Origin: Neocallimastix lanati (nom. inval.)
Taxonomy: Eukaryota > Neocallimastigomycota > Neocallimastigomycetes > Neocallimastigales > Neocallimastigaceae
Length of the DNA: 64,000 bases
Assembly: GCA_016946835.1 (NCBI GenBank)
Contig: JACVTC010000067.1
Span: 693,501-757,500, forward strand
Direction of reading: 5' to 3'
Position 1 is the first letter of the stretch; the number at the start of each line of letters is the position of its first letter. The notes beneath the pieces were generated by a model. The model was not told where the DNA came from and did not search any database. It saw only the letters and a list, made by a program, of their open reading frames with translations. Both the position numbers and the translations under genes were made by a program. Of this stretch, positions 1-12,153 are shown one piece after another.

Positions 1-1184
1 TTTTGAAGAATTTCGGTGGTTTGATTAATATCATTAATTTTATCTTGTTGATCATTTAATTTATTAAAAACTTCCTTTCTGATATCATTCACTGTTGTCT
101 TTAATTCTGCAATGGATTCCTTTAAATTGTATTGAGCTTCTTTTAATCTTCTATTTTCCATATTCCATTTCTTAACCATTTCATCCTTTTCATCCTTCTT
201 CTTTTTAATTTGTTTTCCACATGCTTTATTAAGTTCTACCATACTATCATCAAGTTTGATCTTCATTCGTTGTAATTCCACTTCTCTGGACATTTGATAT
301 AGTTGGAATTCATCTACTTTTTCATTCAATTCATTCATCTTCACATCGACTCCATTCATTAATTCTTCTGTTGGTTGTTTTGAAAGAGATGCTTCTAATT
401 CTTTAAGCTTATATTCTTTTTCTATCTTTTCTTGAACACATTTTGTAATGTATTCAATGACATTTTCATCAACATCATTTAAATCAATCTTTTTTGGTGT
501 GGATTCTTCTTCTACGGGTGGTGAACTTAATATTTCTACTTTTTCTTTAATAGCTTCAAATTCAGCTTGTAAATTATTTAATTTAGAATTCAAATTTTCT
601 AATTCAACTTTCTGCTGTAAAATGGTTTCATTTGCTTCTCTTTTAATTTCTTTAGTATCATTATCTGATTTTTCACTACTCAATTTAAGTTCATTAATAT
701 GACTTTGTAAATCCATTGATTTTTGAGCTTCATTTGCAACGGATTCTTTTACTCCATTTATTTCTTCATTTAATTTGTCAATTTCATTGGAAATAGATTC
801 TTTGACTCCATTTATTTTATCATTTAAATTTTGAGTTTCAATGGAAATGGATGCCTTCACCTCACTGATTTCATCATTCATTTTTTGATTTTGGTTGGAA
901 ACAGATTCTTTAACCCCGTTTACTTCACCATTTAATTTTTGATTTTCAGTGGAAATGGATTCTTTGACTCCATTTAACTCATCATTTAATTTTTGGGATA
1001 ATTCAGTTTGTTCCTTTTGGAATTGATTCATTTGCCACAATAAACAATTTAAATGATCTGTAATTTCTGTATGATTTGACTGCCATTCATTTGATTTTTC
1101 TTTGAATGAATTACTAATTTCATCAATTTTCCTATCCAAGTCATCCATACTATCTTTTAAAGTTTTTAAATTTACATCTTTCAT
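1..1184 (-). CDS. Coiled-coil protein, 5' part (runs off the window)
   Basis: One open frame runs from ATG at 1184 down to base 1 (394 complete codons, no stop), so the gene continues outside the window. The product is rich in Lys, Glu, Asn and Leu with almost no proline outside one short Pro/Glu segment (about residues 221-230). It looks like a long alpha-helical coiled coil. Residues 66-155 are five tandem 18-residue repeats, for example LNGEVNGVKESVSNQNQK, which fits a 7+11 coiled-coil period. No enzymatic motif is visible. The start is preceded by a poly-A run, and no other in-frame ATG precedes it. Its role is unknown; tether or scaffold functions are common for such proteins but that is inference. 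It lies 182 bp downstream of a small gene on the same strand, and the two could be one transcript (see findings). Confidence 0.75.
   Translation of the reverse strand, partial: MKDVNLKTLKDSMDDLDRKIDEISNSFKEKSNEWQSNHTEITDHLNCLLWQMNQFQKEQTELSQKLNDELNGVKESISTENQKLNGEVNGVKESVSNQNQKMNDEISEVKASISIETQNLNDKINGVKESISNEIDKLNEEINGVKESVANEAQKSMDLQSHINELKLSSEKSDNDTKEIKREANETILQQKVELENLNSKLNNLQAEFEAIKEKVEILSSPPVEEESTPKKIDLNDVDENVIEYITKCVQEKIEKEYKLKELEASLSKQPTEELMNGVDVKMNELNEKVDEFQLYQMSREVELQRMKIKLDDSMVELNKACGKQIKKKKDEKDEMVKKWNMENRRLKEAQYNLKESIAELKTTVNDIRKEVFNKLNDQQDKINDINQTTEILQ
720..989 (-). repeat. Five tandem 54-bp repeats coding an 18-aa coiled-coil unit
   Basis: Five in-frame copies of 54 bp lie inside the coiled-coil gene (residues 66-83, 84-101, 102-119, 120-137, 138-155). 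Each unit reads roughly L-N-x-E-x-N-G-V-K-E-S-I-S-x-E-x-Q-K. The copies diverge at many bases but keep register and length. Confidence 0.8.
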
Positions 1185-1366
1185 TTTTTTTTTTATATAT
1201 ATATTTTTTTTATAATAATTATAAATATATATATATATATATATATATAAATCAATATTCGAATGAATTATATAAATTGATATTAGTTTTTAATTTAAAT
1301 TAAAAACAAAAAAATATATATGTATTTATATTAATATATCAAAAGAAAATTAATATTATTACTAAG

Positions 1367-1613
1367 TTATATATATGTACCATTATCATAAAGATTTTCA
1401 GATTTACTTAAGACACCAACTTCTTTTTGATTCAATTCTTTAGTGATAATTTCAGGCTTATTCTGCTTTAAATTTGTTTGATCACCTTCATTCTGATAAA
1501 ACAATAACAAAAAAAAAAATTAAAATAAAAAAATAAAATTTTTTTTTTATCATTTTTAAAGTTATATTAGTTATAAATATTAATAATTAAGGTTTTTTAA
1601 TTTCTTTTAAAAT

Positions 1614-1659
<46 letters not shown>

Positions 1660-2004
1660 TTTTTCTTTATATAAAACATTATTGTTTTAATTTATAACTT
1701 ATAAATTATAAATTAAACAATAACGTTTTATATAATAATATATATATATATTATAATTTAAATTATAGATAGTGATATTATTACAAATATTTTATAGTAT
1801 AATATAAATAATTTGAATAATTACATTTTCATGAGGAGAAGTAATAAGTGTTTTATTACTATCTTCTTTAATTAATGAGGTGTTATTTACAAGACTTTGA
1901 TTACGATTATGCTTTGACTTCTTTTTAGAAAAGAAATGTCTTGTTTTCTTTATAATACTACCATTTTTCTTATCATTTGATAATGATGTATTAACAGCGG
2001 ACAT
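1367..2004 (-). CDS. Small basic unknown protein, two exons
   Basis: Exon 1 is 2004..1825 (60 codons from ATG) and exon 2 is 1492..1367 (41 codons plus TAA). The intron (1824..1493) begins GTAATT and ends TTATCAG. The join is phase 0 and gives 101 aa. The first half is basic (Lys/Arg/Asn-rich, with a KKK cluster near residue 28). The second half is polar with many Asn, Gln, Lys and Glu. There is no signal peptide, membrane segment or recognised domain. The intron contains a poly-T tract of about 36 nt at 1617-1653. Codon content and the good splice signals support a real gene, but I do not recognise the family. The end of exon 2 could also be spliced onward into the coiled-coil gene. Confidence 0.55.
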
Positions 2005-5000
2005 ATTTGATTTTCTTATTTATATATTATTTTATTAATTTATTAATTTATTTATATATTTATTTATTTAATTTTTTTTTTTTTTTTTTTTTTTTTGTTA
2101 ATTTCGAAAAAGTAAATAGGAATATAAGCGAGTGAATAAACAGCAAAAGTTTAAACAAAATAGGAATAAAAAATTACTTATATATATATATATAACTTTT
2201 CTTAAATATATTTCAATATATATATATATATACAACTGCTATAATGATATATATATATTTTATATACAATTTTTTTATTTAAATCTTTTTCTTTAATTAT
2301 TTTCTTTAATTATTTTATGTGATATTCAATTTTTCTTTTTATTATTTTTTTATAATTAATAATAAAAATAAAATATAAAGAATATACAACTTTCTTTTTA
2401 ATAATGAATTATAATATACTTATAGGATATATTTCTAAAAATTCTTGATTTATAAATAAATAAATAAAATAAAAAGGTTAAATAATAATGAATGATAAAT
2501 TTTTATAATTTTTTTTTTTAAAATTTTTTTTAATTTTTTTTCTGTATTATATATTTACTTACAAATTAAATTTTTATTTCCTAAATATATTATAATTATT
2601 ATATGGGTATGTGTTAAAATAAATATTTAATAGATTAATATTATTTTTTTATTTTTATTCAATGTTAATTTTTAATAAAGCAAGGAATAAGCCTTTTTTT
2701 TTTTTTTAAAAAAAATAATTATTACTATTAAAAATAATAATTAATTATTTTTTTTTGCTTTATTTTATTATTATTATTTTCTTTTATATTTAATAAAATT
2801 TTTAAAATATTTTCATTTTCAGGTAAAAATCTTTCTTTTATATTTAATTTTTTTTTTTTTTAAAAAACAAAAAAAAAAAAAAAAACAAAAAAAAACAAAA
2901 TAAAATGAATGGATATTTTAATTTAAAATAAATTTTAATTAAAATATTTTTTTTTTTTAATTTCCAATTAAAGTAATAATTAAAATTTAAATAATTAAAT
3001 TTTAAATTTTAAATTTTAAATGTTATTTTATTTTACACCATATTATTTATTATATTTTTATATATTTATTTATTTATTTATTATTTATATATTTATTATT
3101 TATTATTTATTATTTATTTATTTTATTATTATTTATATATTTATTATTTATTATTTATTTATTTTATTATTATTTATTTATTTATTTATAATAATTGAAT
3201 AAAACTTATAATAAGGAATAATATTAAATATAAAAATTAAAAATTATAATTCTATTTTTTTTATCTATTTTGAATTATTTTGTTGTAGTAGTATTATACG
3301 TAGTATTATTATGTCAATTTTAAATGCATAATCTTTTAGAAAAACTTTTAATAATTATTATTATTGTTAATATACATTTTCTTTTTATTATATCAAAAAA
3401 AAAAAAAAAAAAAAATTTGGTTAATTATTATAATCTTAAATTGTAATTACTATTAAAGTTAATTATATATAAAGTGTAATAATAAAATAATAAAATTATA
3501 AAATTTAATATGATATTTATATATTTTTTTTATTTGATTTTATCTTATTAACTATATTTTATTTATTATATCTTATTTATAATTAACTTTAATAATAATT
3601 AATAATACATTATTCATTATTATTATTATTCAATTATTTACTATACCAAAACATAAAAAATCGATTTAAAAGAAAAAAAAAATTAAATTTATTTTTTTTT
3701 TATATTTATTTTATTTTTAATTAATTAATTAAATAGATAAAATATAATAATAACAATAATAAAGTTAATAAATAATAAATAATAATTTTTTTTTTAGTTT
3801 CTTTTTATATTATTCTCATCTTTAATTTATTTCTTAATTAATAAATAAAAAAGTTTAGTTCAATTTTATTATTATTATTATTATTTTTATATATCTTTAT
3901 TTTTATATCCTGAATTTTTATTAATAAAAAATTTTTTTTTCATTTTTCATTTTTGCGATTTCTGTATAAATTTGATTTTAATTATTAATTTAATATAAAA
4001 GTATAAAATAAGAAATAAAAAGTTATTAATCTATTTTATTTATCATATTTATTCATTTATTCTTATTTATTTATTTATTTATTTATTATTATTATTATTA
4101 TTACTATTATTATTATTATTATTACTATTATTATTATTATTATTATTATTATTTACATATCTATAATTTTATAGTTTTTATAAATTATTATGATTATTCT
4201 ATATAATTATTATTATTTTTATAATTTTTAATATTATTCTTTTTTTGTTTTTCATTTCATTTTTACCTTACTTTATTTAATCAATTTAATTATAAATAAA
4301 TAGATATATTCACAAATAAAATGTAAATTTAAGGTTAACTTTAATTGCATATAATTTTTTATTAATTATTCATTTGTTTATAATAATTAATTGGTATATA
4401 AATAATTTAGACTACAATATTAAAATGAAATAATCATACTAATAAATAAAATAATTAAAGATTTAATCTTTAATTATCATTTTTTGATATAATTAAATGT
4501 AGATTACTATTATTAAATCTAGTTTATAATATTTTAAGATTATATCATAATGTTATTATATATATATAAATTTTGAAAAACTTTTTTTTTTTTTTTTTTT
4601 TTTTTATTTATTATTTTATGTTTAGTTTGGTAAAGTTTTATATAAAAAATAATAATTATTATTTCAAGATTCATTTCTTTATAATATTAAATTATAGTTT
4701 TATAGAAAATTTTATAACAATATTTTAAAATAATAATATTATTATTAAAAGAAATACTAATTGAATATTTAAGTTTTTATTAGTTCATATATATAGCATT
4801 ATTTTTTTAAATTCTTATTTTTTTTTATTAAAAAAAAAGACAACCACTAATTTTTAATAACATAATAAGATAAAGGCTAAGTACTATTCATTTAAAAACT
4901 GTAGTAATAATTAAATAATAAATAATAAGTATAATAAATAATTAATAAGATTCTTAATAATAAATAGTTTTATTCATTATTTTTTTTTTAATAAATAATA

Positions 5001-7200
5001 ATAAATAATAAATAATAAATAATAAATAATGGAATAATAAATAATAAATAATAAATAATAAATAATAAATAATAAATAATAAATAATAAGTAATAAATAA
5101 TAAATAATAAATAATAAATAATAAATAATAAATAATAATAAAAAAGTAATTATTAATAAATAATATATAAGAAAGTAATAAAAAGAGTATTAATAGATCT
5201 ATAAAAATAGTATTTAGTAATAGATATTTAAATAATAAATATAAATTATAAATATTAAATATTTAATATTTATTTTTAATCATTAATCATTAAATATTAA
5301 ATATTAAATATATAACAAATTATTTATTAAATATAAATATATATATTTTATATAAAGTTTATATGTTTATATATAAAATATATATATTCTTTTTTTTTTT
5401 TTTTTTATTATTAGGTCTTCAAAATTTTTATCCATAGAGTAGAAAGTAGCAATAAAAAATTAATGTTAATGCAGATAATTATTTAAGTATTGAACACTTC
5501 CATCATCTCCACATCCACCTCAACTTCTCTTTTCTTTTTCTTTTCTTTTTTTTTTATACAAAAAAAAAAAAAATAAACCATTCATAAATTAGTGAAAAAA
5601 TGTGATTGGTTTATTTTAATTATCTATAAAAATTATTAAAAAAAAATTCAAAAAAAAAAAAAAAAAAAATTTTTATTTTTATTTTTATTTTTATTTTTAT
5701 TTTCATTTTTATTTTTTTTTTTTTTTACTAATAATAAAAAAAAGAGAAAAGAGAAAATATTTAAAATAAATTATAGAAAAATATAAAAAAAAAAAAAAAT
5801 TTTTTTATATTTATTATGATTATTATTAATTATTTTTTTTCTGCTAATTGATAAATATTAAAATATTATAATATAAAATATTATAAAATTTATAATATAA
5901 AAATTTTATTTATTTAGTTATATATATCTATTTATTTAGTAATAATATATAAATAAATAGATAAATAAATAAATAGATAAATAAAATTTATATATTGAAT
6001 ATTAAAGATATTATTTAATATTTTATAATATTATTTTATTATTAAATAATAATAAAGTATTTTCAATAATAAAAGATAAATAATTTAAATTATTTAATTA
6101 TTAATCATTATTTTTTATATAATTTTTTTTTTTTTAAAGAAAAAAACTTTTAATTGGAAAGTTAATTGAAAAATAAAATTTACCTTGGTTAATATATAAT
6201 TAATGTTTGAATGACAATATATATCAAGGAAATTTAATAAATAAGCAATTAATTATTAATTATTTTACAATAATAGATTTATTCAGGATTTAGTGGATAC
6301 TTAAATGTATAATCAATTCACTTACTTTTCTTTTTTTTTTTGTTATAATATGGAAAATAAATAATAGTTGCAAGTATAAATAGAGAAGAAAAATTAAATT
6401 TAATAAAGAATAGAGTATTCATATATTAAATAATTACATAGATTTATCCTCATTATCAATAATAATATTAAAAAAGAAAATAGAGAAAAATAATAATATA
6501 TTCAATAATAAATTTATTAAAATCAAAAATTTTAAAATACTTTTTTTTTTTTTTTAAAATAATAAATATTATTTGAATATATTTATACCAATTATATATG
6601 TGATTATAAAGTATTAATCAAACATATATATATAAATATATATAATTTTAAATAATCATATTTATTAATTTAATAATTTACAAACATATACTATATTATA
6701 TATTATATTAATTTAAATCAAATAAATAAGAGAATTAAATTCATATTTGCTATATTGAATAAGGCAAATATAGATTATTATTAAAAGATCATAAATTACT
6801 TTTTTTTTTTTTTTTTTTATTTTTTTCCTTTTATTATTTTTTTTTTTTTTTTTTATTTTTCTTTTCCTTTAAATTAATTAATATTATAATAATAGATTTT
6901 AATATCTTAAAGAACGATTATAATTCAAATTTAAACAAATACTTCTATTTAATATTATATTTCATTTATTTAATAATTTGCTATTAATTTGCAAGTAGTT
7001 CACTATTAACTTTTTTTTTTTTTTTCCTAAATATTTTAATAGTTTTGTTATAATTTTTTTTTTATAAATATTTACTAAAGTTTTTAAAAACATAAATACA
7101 TATTTTTTTTTATTCATTATATATCTTTTATAATTTAATAAAGATTAAAAATTATTATTGAGTTACTAAATCAACATAAATATTATATAATTATAGTAAT

Positions 7201-7262
<62 letters not shown>

Positions 7263-7863
7263 CAATATCATAATAATATTAAATTAAAGTATAAAACTTG
7301 ATAAAATTAATTATTACTATTTTATTTAAATATTTTATTTAAATAGTATATATATATCTATATATACATTTAAATGATAATAAAAATAGTATATTATATA
7401 CATTAAGAGAATAAACATCTTATAGAATTAAGAATAATAAATTTTAAAATCTTTGAGAATAGATTTAGTATATACACAGGAGTTTATATTAGTTTTAAGA
7501 TAATATATATATAATTATATATATTTATTATATATAATATTTATGTATAAATTTATAGATATTTCAGTCAAATGAAGTAGTTAAGAGAGTTTATTTTATA
7601 TGATTCTCTAATACTCAAAATATTTTTTTCTTATTTTATTTTATTTTATTTTTTTTTATTTTGGAAAATCAGTCTATTATATTCATTCAAGAATAATAAC
7701 AATAATAATAACAACAATAATAAATAAATAATAACATAATTAATAATAATAACATAATTAATAATATATATAAATTTTGAAATCAAGTAAATTTTCATAA
7801 AAAAAAAAAAAAAGTAAAGATTTAAATTATATATATAAATAAATAGTAAAAAACATATTAATA
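2005..7863. other. Simple-sequence intergenic region, no gene seen
   Basis: About 5.9 kb of nearly pure A/T: homopolymers, TATTTA-type repeats near 3046-3195, (TTA)n near 4080-4155, heptamer TAAATAA repeats near 4990-5143 and (TAA)n at about 7201-7257. The open frame at 3020-3202 is a translation of the repeat. A slightly GC-richer patch at 5485-5530 reads as 17 codons between stops on the minus strand, too little to call. I see no exon, tRNA or other RNA gene here. Confidence 0.7.
4990..5143. repeat. Heptanucleotide (AATAATA)n microsatellite
   Basis: Tandem AATAATA/TAAATAA units over about 150 bp with a few interruptions (GGAATAA, AAGTAAT). The same unit recurs at 31.5-31.9, 55.56-55.63, 59.0 and 61.3-61.9 kb. 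Confidence 0.85.
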
Positions 7864-8121
7864 ATGACTTCAAGTGATGTAGATAATATATTTTCTTTAT
7901 TGATTCAAAATAATGTTTCTTTTGAAGAATTATTTAATATATTTCTACAGAAATTCCCTCAAGAGAATAAAAGATTACTATTGTGCCATACATTAGGTCA
8001 ATTAGTAAAAAATTTAGTTATTTTTCCAAAGGTATTATTACCTATTCTTATAAATTTTATATATAGTATTTAGTACTTAGTATTTAATTTATATAATTTA
8101 ATATTTTAATTTTAATTTTAA

Positions 8122-8157
<36 letters not shown>

Positions 8158-8508
8158 AAAAAAAAAAACTAATATTGTAAAATATCCATAGGAATCTGAA
8201 AGAATAATAGCAATATTTATTATTTATAGTGTTTATTTATTAAATCCAGAAAGTAATAAAACTTTATTATTTTCGGTTTATCAAATTTTAAAAGATCGTC
8301 TTTATAGTAACAATAGTAGTGAACAAAATAGAAATATTATTTTTGAAATTTATTCAATATATTCAATTATTATTAATACTAAACAGGTAAATGGAAATAT
8401 ATAAGTAAAATATATATATATATAATTTTTAATTTTATAAATATTGTAAATGAATTTTATTATATTTTTGTTATCTAATTATTTAATATAAATATAAAAA
8501 TTTCAAAT

Positions 8509-8543
<35 letters not shown>

Positions 8544-9551
8544 ATATTAATTTTATTAAAGACTTCAGAACTTACAGTTACTCAATTATTGAATGCTTGC
8601 AAAAATAATTCTATTAATCATCAATCGGAAGAAATTCAATTATTATTTAACAAATTAACAGAAGAATTAAAAAATAAGTATAATGTAGAAGGTTGTGATG
8701 AAACAAACATTTTACCAATTTCAAATGAGAATATTAGGTAAATATATATAGAAGAAATTATTAATATTCAAATAAATATAATATTTAAATAAAATGAAAA
8801 AATATATTTGCACTCTTCAATGATTTATCGAAATGAAGAAATTTATTTATTTATTTACTTATTTATCCTTTTTTTTATATTTTTCTATTTTATAAATACT
8901 TAAATTGTTAAAATATTTGAAACTTTATATTTTGAATATTTATTTATTTCTATTTTTAATAATAATAATAATAATATAAATAAATAATAAATAACAATAA
9001 TAATTACACATTAGTATATTGAAAAACCAAAACATTAACTATATTGATGATGTCGGTGTTATTGCAAAAGAAATTTTAAGTAATTCGGAATCCAATAAAT
9101 TAGTTTTTATACCACCAACTATTAACCCTGTTCCACCTCTTTACCCTTTTAATAAAAAAGAAGTAAGATATTAATTTATTTTAAAAAGAATATATAATAA
9201 TAATTATAATAATAATGATAAATATGATATTATATATATACATATATATATATATATTTTATGAAAAATAAAAAAAAAAAAAAAAAAACTAAAAAAAAGA
9301 AAAAAGAAAAAAGAAAAGGATGAAGAATTAGAATAGTAATAATGATAATATTATAATTATAATTATTGTTACTTATTATATGTAATAAAATATCATTAAT
9401 TAGGTAATATGGTTAACACCAGAAGAAATATCACATGATCTTGAATGGGATTATAATATGGGAAAGGACTATAGTAAACGTAACAAAATTAGACATTTAA
9501 TGGAATTATCCTTAAAAACTCAATTATCTATTCATCAACAAGAAGTATTAA

Positions 9552-9594
<43 letters not shown>

Positions 9595-10058
9595 TTGTTG
9601 TTGTTGTTGTTGTTGTTGTTTGTTTGTTTGTTTGTTTGTTTTTTAAATTTACATAAATTTTATTAATGTTTATTAATAAACCTAATATTTCTAAATCTTT
9701 TTGTTATTATCTCTATTATATTTTATTTAATTTTTATGTAAATTTTTAATAATTTAAAAAATAGTTCGTCATTCAAGAATTAAAAAAGGATAGGAAGTTA
9801 AAATATATTTGTGATATTACATATGAAAAATTCCCAAAATTAGTTGAAAATAATTCAAAGATTGCTATTGCTGTATTAAGACAATTGATTCATTCACCAA
9901 AATTTAACAAGTAAATTCATTTATTAAATTTAATTATATAATAAATAGATATATATGTAATAGATATATAATTTACTTTCATTTAACTAATTTTATTTAA
10001 AATTTATATATATATATATATTAAAAAAATAATCAAAAAATAAAATAAATTAAAAAAA

Positions 10059-10092
<34 letters not shown>

Positions 10093-10349
10093 ATAAATAA
10101 TAAATTTTAGTTATCTTCAAATATTGGTTAATATAAACATTTCATTAGCTTCAATGGAAGTGGTTAATAATATTGCTAAGGCCACTCATTTCCCAAATGA
10201 ATTATTACATACCTATATTTCTAATTGTATTAGTGCTTGTGAAAAGAAAAATAATGATACCTATATTCAATGTAGACAAGCAAGATTGGTAATTATTATT
10301 GTTAATTTAATATTATATATATATATTATCGTTATTATATAAACGATAA

Positions 10350-10386
<37 letters not shown>

Positions 10387-10402
10387 TTTTTCTTTCAAAA
10401 AT

Positions 10403-10433
<31 letters not shown>

Positions 10434-10669
10434 TATTTTTATTTTTTTTTTTATCTTTTTCTAATAATATATTTTTAAAATAAATAAATTATATGAATAT
10501 ATTTTAGGTTTGCGTATTTTTACAATCCTTAATTAGAAATAAATTATTACCAATTGATGAATTTTTCATTGAAATTCAAGCCTTTTGTGTTCAATTCTCA
10601 AAGATAAGAGAAGCAGTAGCTTTATTTAAAACTCTTAATGCTCTTCAAAAAGGAAAAAATGATGTTTAA
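7864..10669 (+). CDS. CNOT11: CCR4-NOT complex subunit 11 (CNOT11), eight exons
   Basis: Exons: 7864..8031, 8192..8386, 8562..8737, 9015..9162, 9404..9544, 9765..9910, 10111..10288, 10508..10669, all with GT..AG introns, giving 437 aa. The C-terminal half matches the CNOT11 (DUF2363) family as I know it: a PPxxNPxPPLYP segment before a WLTPEE stretch, [17 protein letters not shown], then [42 protein letters not shown] and [22 protein letters not shown]11 pairs with CNOT10 and docks on the N-terminal part of CNOT1 in the cytoplasmic deadenylase complex. The N-terminal 200 residues are helical and less conserved. The ATG is the first in frame, just after an A-rich leader. Intron 5 holds a poly-T run of about 40 followed by TTG and TTTG repeats. 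Confidence is high from the conserved C-terminal blocks. Confidence 0.93.
9553..9642. repeat. Compound microsatellite in CNOT11 intron 5
   Basis: About 40 T residues, then about eight TTG units, then several TTTG units, inside intron 9545..9764. It acts as a very long pyrimidine-rich stretch within the intron, about 120 nt before the acceptor. Confidence 0.85.
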
Positions 10670-10932
10670 GATTTTTGAATCAATAACAATTAACAATAAT
10701 AACAATTAATAACAACAACAATTAATAATTAAAAAGAGAGGTGTAGGGGTTAATATGATTAAAAAAAAAAACAAATAATAATTTAATGAAAATTTTATCA
10801 ATCAATATGAATTTTTATTTTAGATATTAATTAAAAACAAATTTATATTTATTAATATTTTACTAAAGATAAGAAAAAAATTTTTATATTAATGTAGATA
10901 ATATATTACTTTTTTTTTTTTTTTTTTTTATG

Positions 10933-10965
<33 letters not shown>

Positions 10966-11123
10966 GCAAATGAAAGATAGAAAATGAATTATAACAAAAA
11001 ATAAAATGAAATGAAATGAAATGAAATGAAATAAAAAAAAGTAAATAAAATAAAATAAAATAAAATAAAATAAAATGGAATGAAATAAAAATAAATAAAT
11101 AAAATAAAATAAAATAAAATAAA

Positions 11124-11171
<48 letters not shown>

Positions 11172-11819
11172 AATAAAAGTAAAAATAAAATAAAATAAAA
11201 TAAAATAAAAAATAAATAATATATATAATATAATATAAAATTAATAAGTTTAAAGTTTTTAATATATATATATAAACATAAATTAAATTAAAAATATTAA
11301 TCAATCGAAATTAGGATGGTTACTTTAATTCAATAAAACTTTTTTTTTTTTTGTTATTTTATTTTATTTTATTTTATTTTATTTTTATTTTTTTATTTTT
11401 TTAATTTTTTATTTTTTAATTTTCATATCTTTAATCATTATATTGAAAATAGGAATATGAATAGTATAATGATAGTTGAAAAATAATAGGTATCATTTAC
11501 TAATAATATAGTACATAGGTCAATTTGGTTTAAAAATTGTGTTAATATCAGTGGTCATTCTCTGAATAATTGAATGTGTAAATATATATATATATATATG
11601 TCAAGTTGAATATCGATTATATAAACTTCCTTTTTTTTTTTTTTTTTTTTTTTGGTGGTGGTGGAAGAGATATTAAGACATTATTGATTTAGATAATGTT
11701 TAAATTTTTTGTAAATACCTAAAATACATATACATATAAATAAATAAATAAGATAGATAAATAAGAAGATAATAAATAAATAAATAGGGTATATGCTAGA
11801 ATATGAAAAATTTATGAAA

Positions 11820-11891
11820 ATAAGCCACAAATGTATTGAAACTAATTATAATATATTTAATATATTTAAATCATAAGCCACAATGTATTGA
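11820..11891 (+). repeat. Direct repeat of an AAGCCACAATGTATTGA motif
   Basis: Two copies of ATAAGCCACAA(A)TGTATTGA start at 11820 and 11873, 53 bp apart. The second runs on into ATATAAAAAC and abuts the GC-richer element. A near-identical stretch on the opposite strand lies at about 55690-55725, so this is a dispersed motif. Confidence 0.65.
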
Positions 11892-11901
11892 TATAAAAAC
11901 C

Positions 11902-12153
11902 CTTGATGTAGTTGTTCCTCCTCCCTTCGATGATGGTATAAGAGAGATCACTTGAAAAAGAAGCCCCCCGTCGTATAAAACATCGTATAGGGAATGTCTT
12001 TCATATTAGTTTTTGCTTAGCTTAGAGATAGGTTCTTGTTGACTCAGAATAACGGTATGGTAAAGAAACCAATTGAAAATCTGATAGGTTTAAAGGAGAG
12101 ACTTGGAGGGGGGGAGGGAGCTCACTGTTTCTTTTCCTCTCTCATTAATTCCA
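11902..12153 (+). repeat. Dispersed GC-richer element, copy 1
   Basis: About 250 bp clearly richer in G+C than its surroundings, including a run of Gs near 12109-12115. It shares ordered blocks with 25887-26098 on the same strand: TTGTTCCTCC, GATGATGGTA, an ATCACTGAAAAGAAGCC-like block, CTTTCATATTAG, CGGTATG and CATTAATTCCA. Indels between the copies break every reading frame, so it is probably non-coding. It could be a SINE-like element, a transposon end or a structured RNA. I see no clear Pol III A/B boxes, terminal inverted repeats or matches to standard structural RNAs. Confidence 0.6.

Noticed and set aside
3020-3202. Plus-strand open frame rich in Tyr, Ile, Phe
   Set aside because: It is a translation of TATTTA-type simple repeats; no splice signals or normal amino-acid balance.
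10906-11304. 132-codon minus-strand open frame
   Set aside because: Composed of poly-A and AAAAT-type repeats read as Phe/Tyr/Leu/Ile; no coding character.
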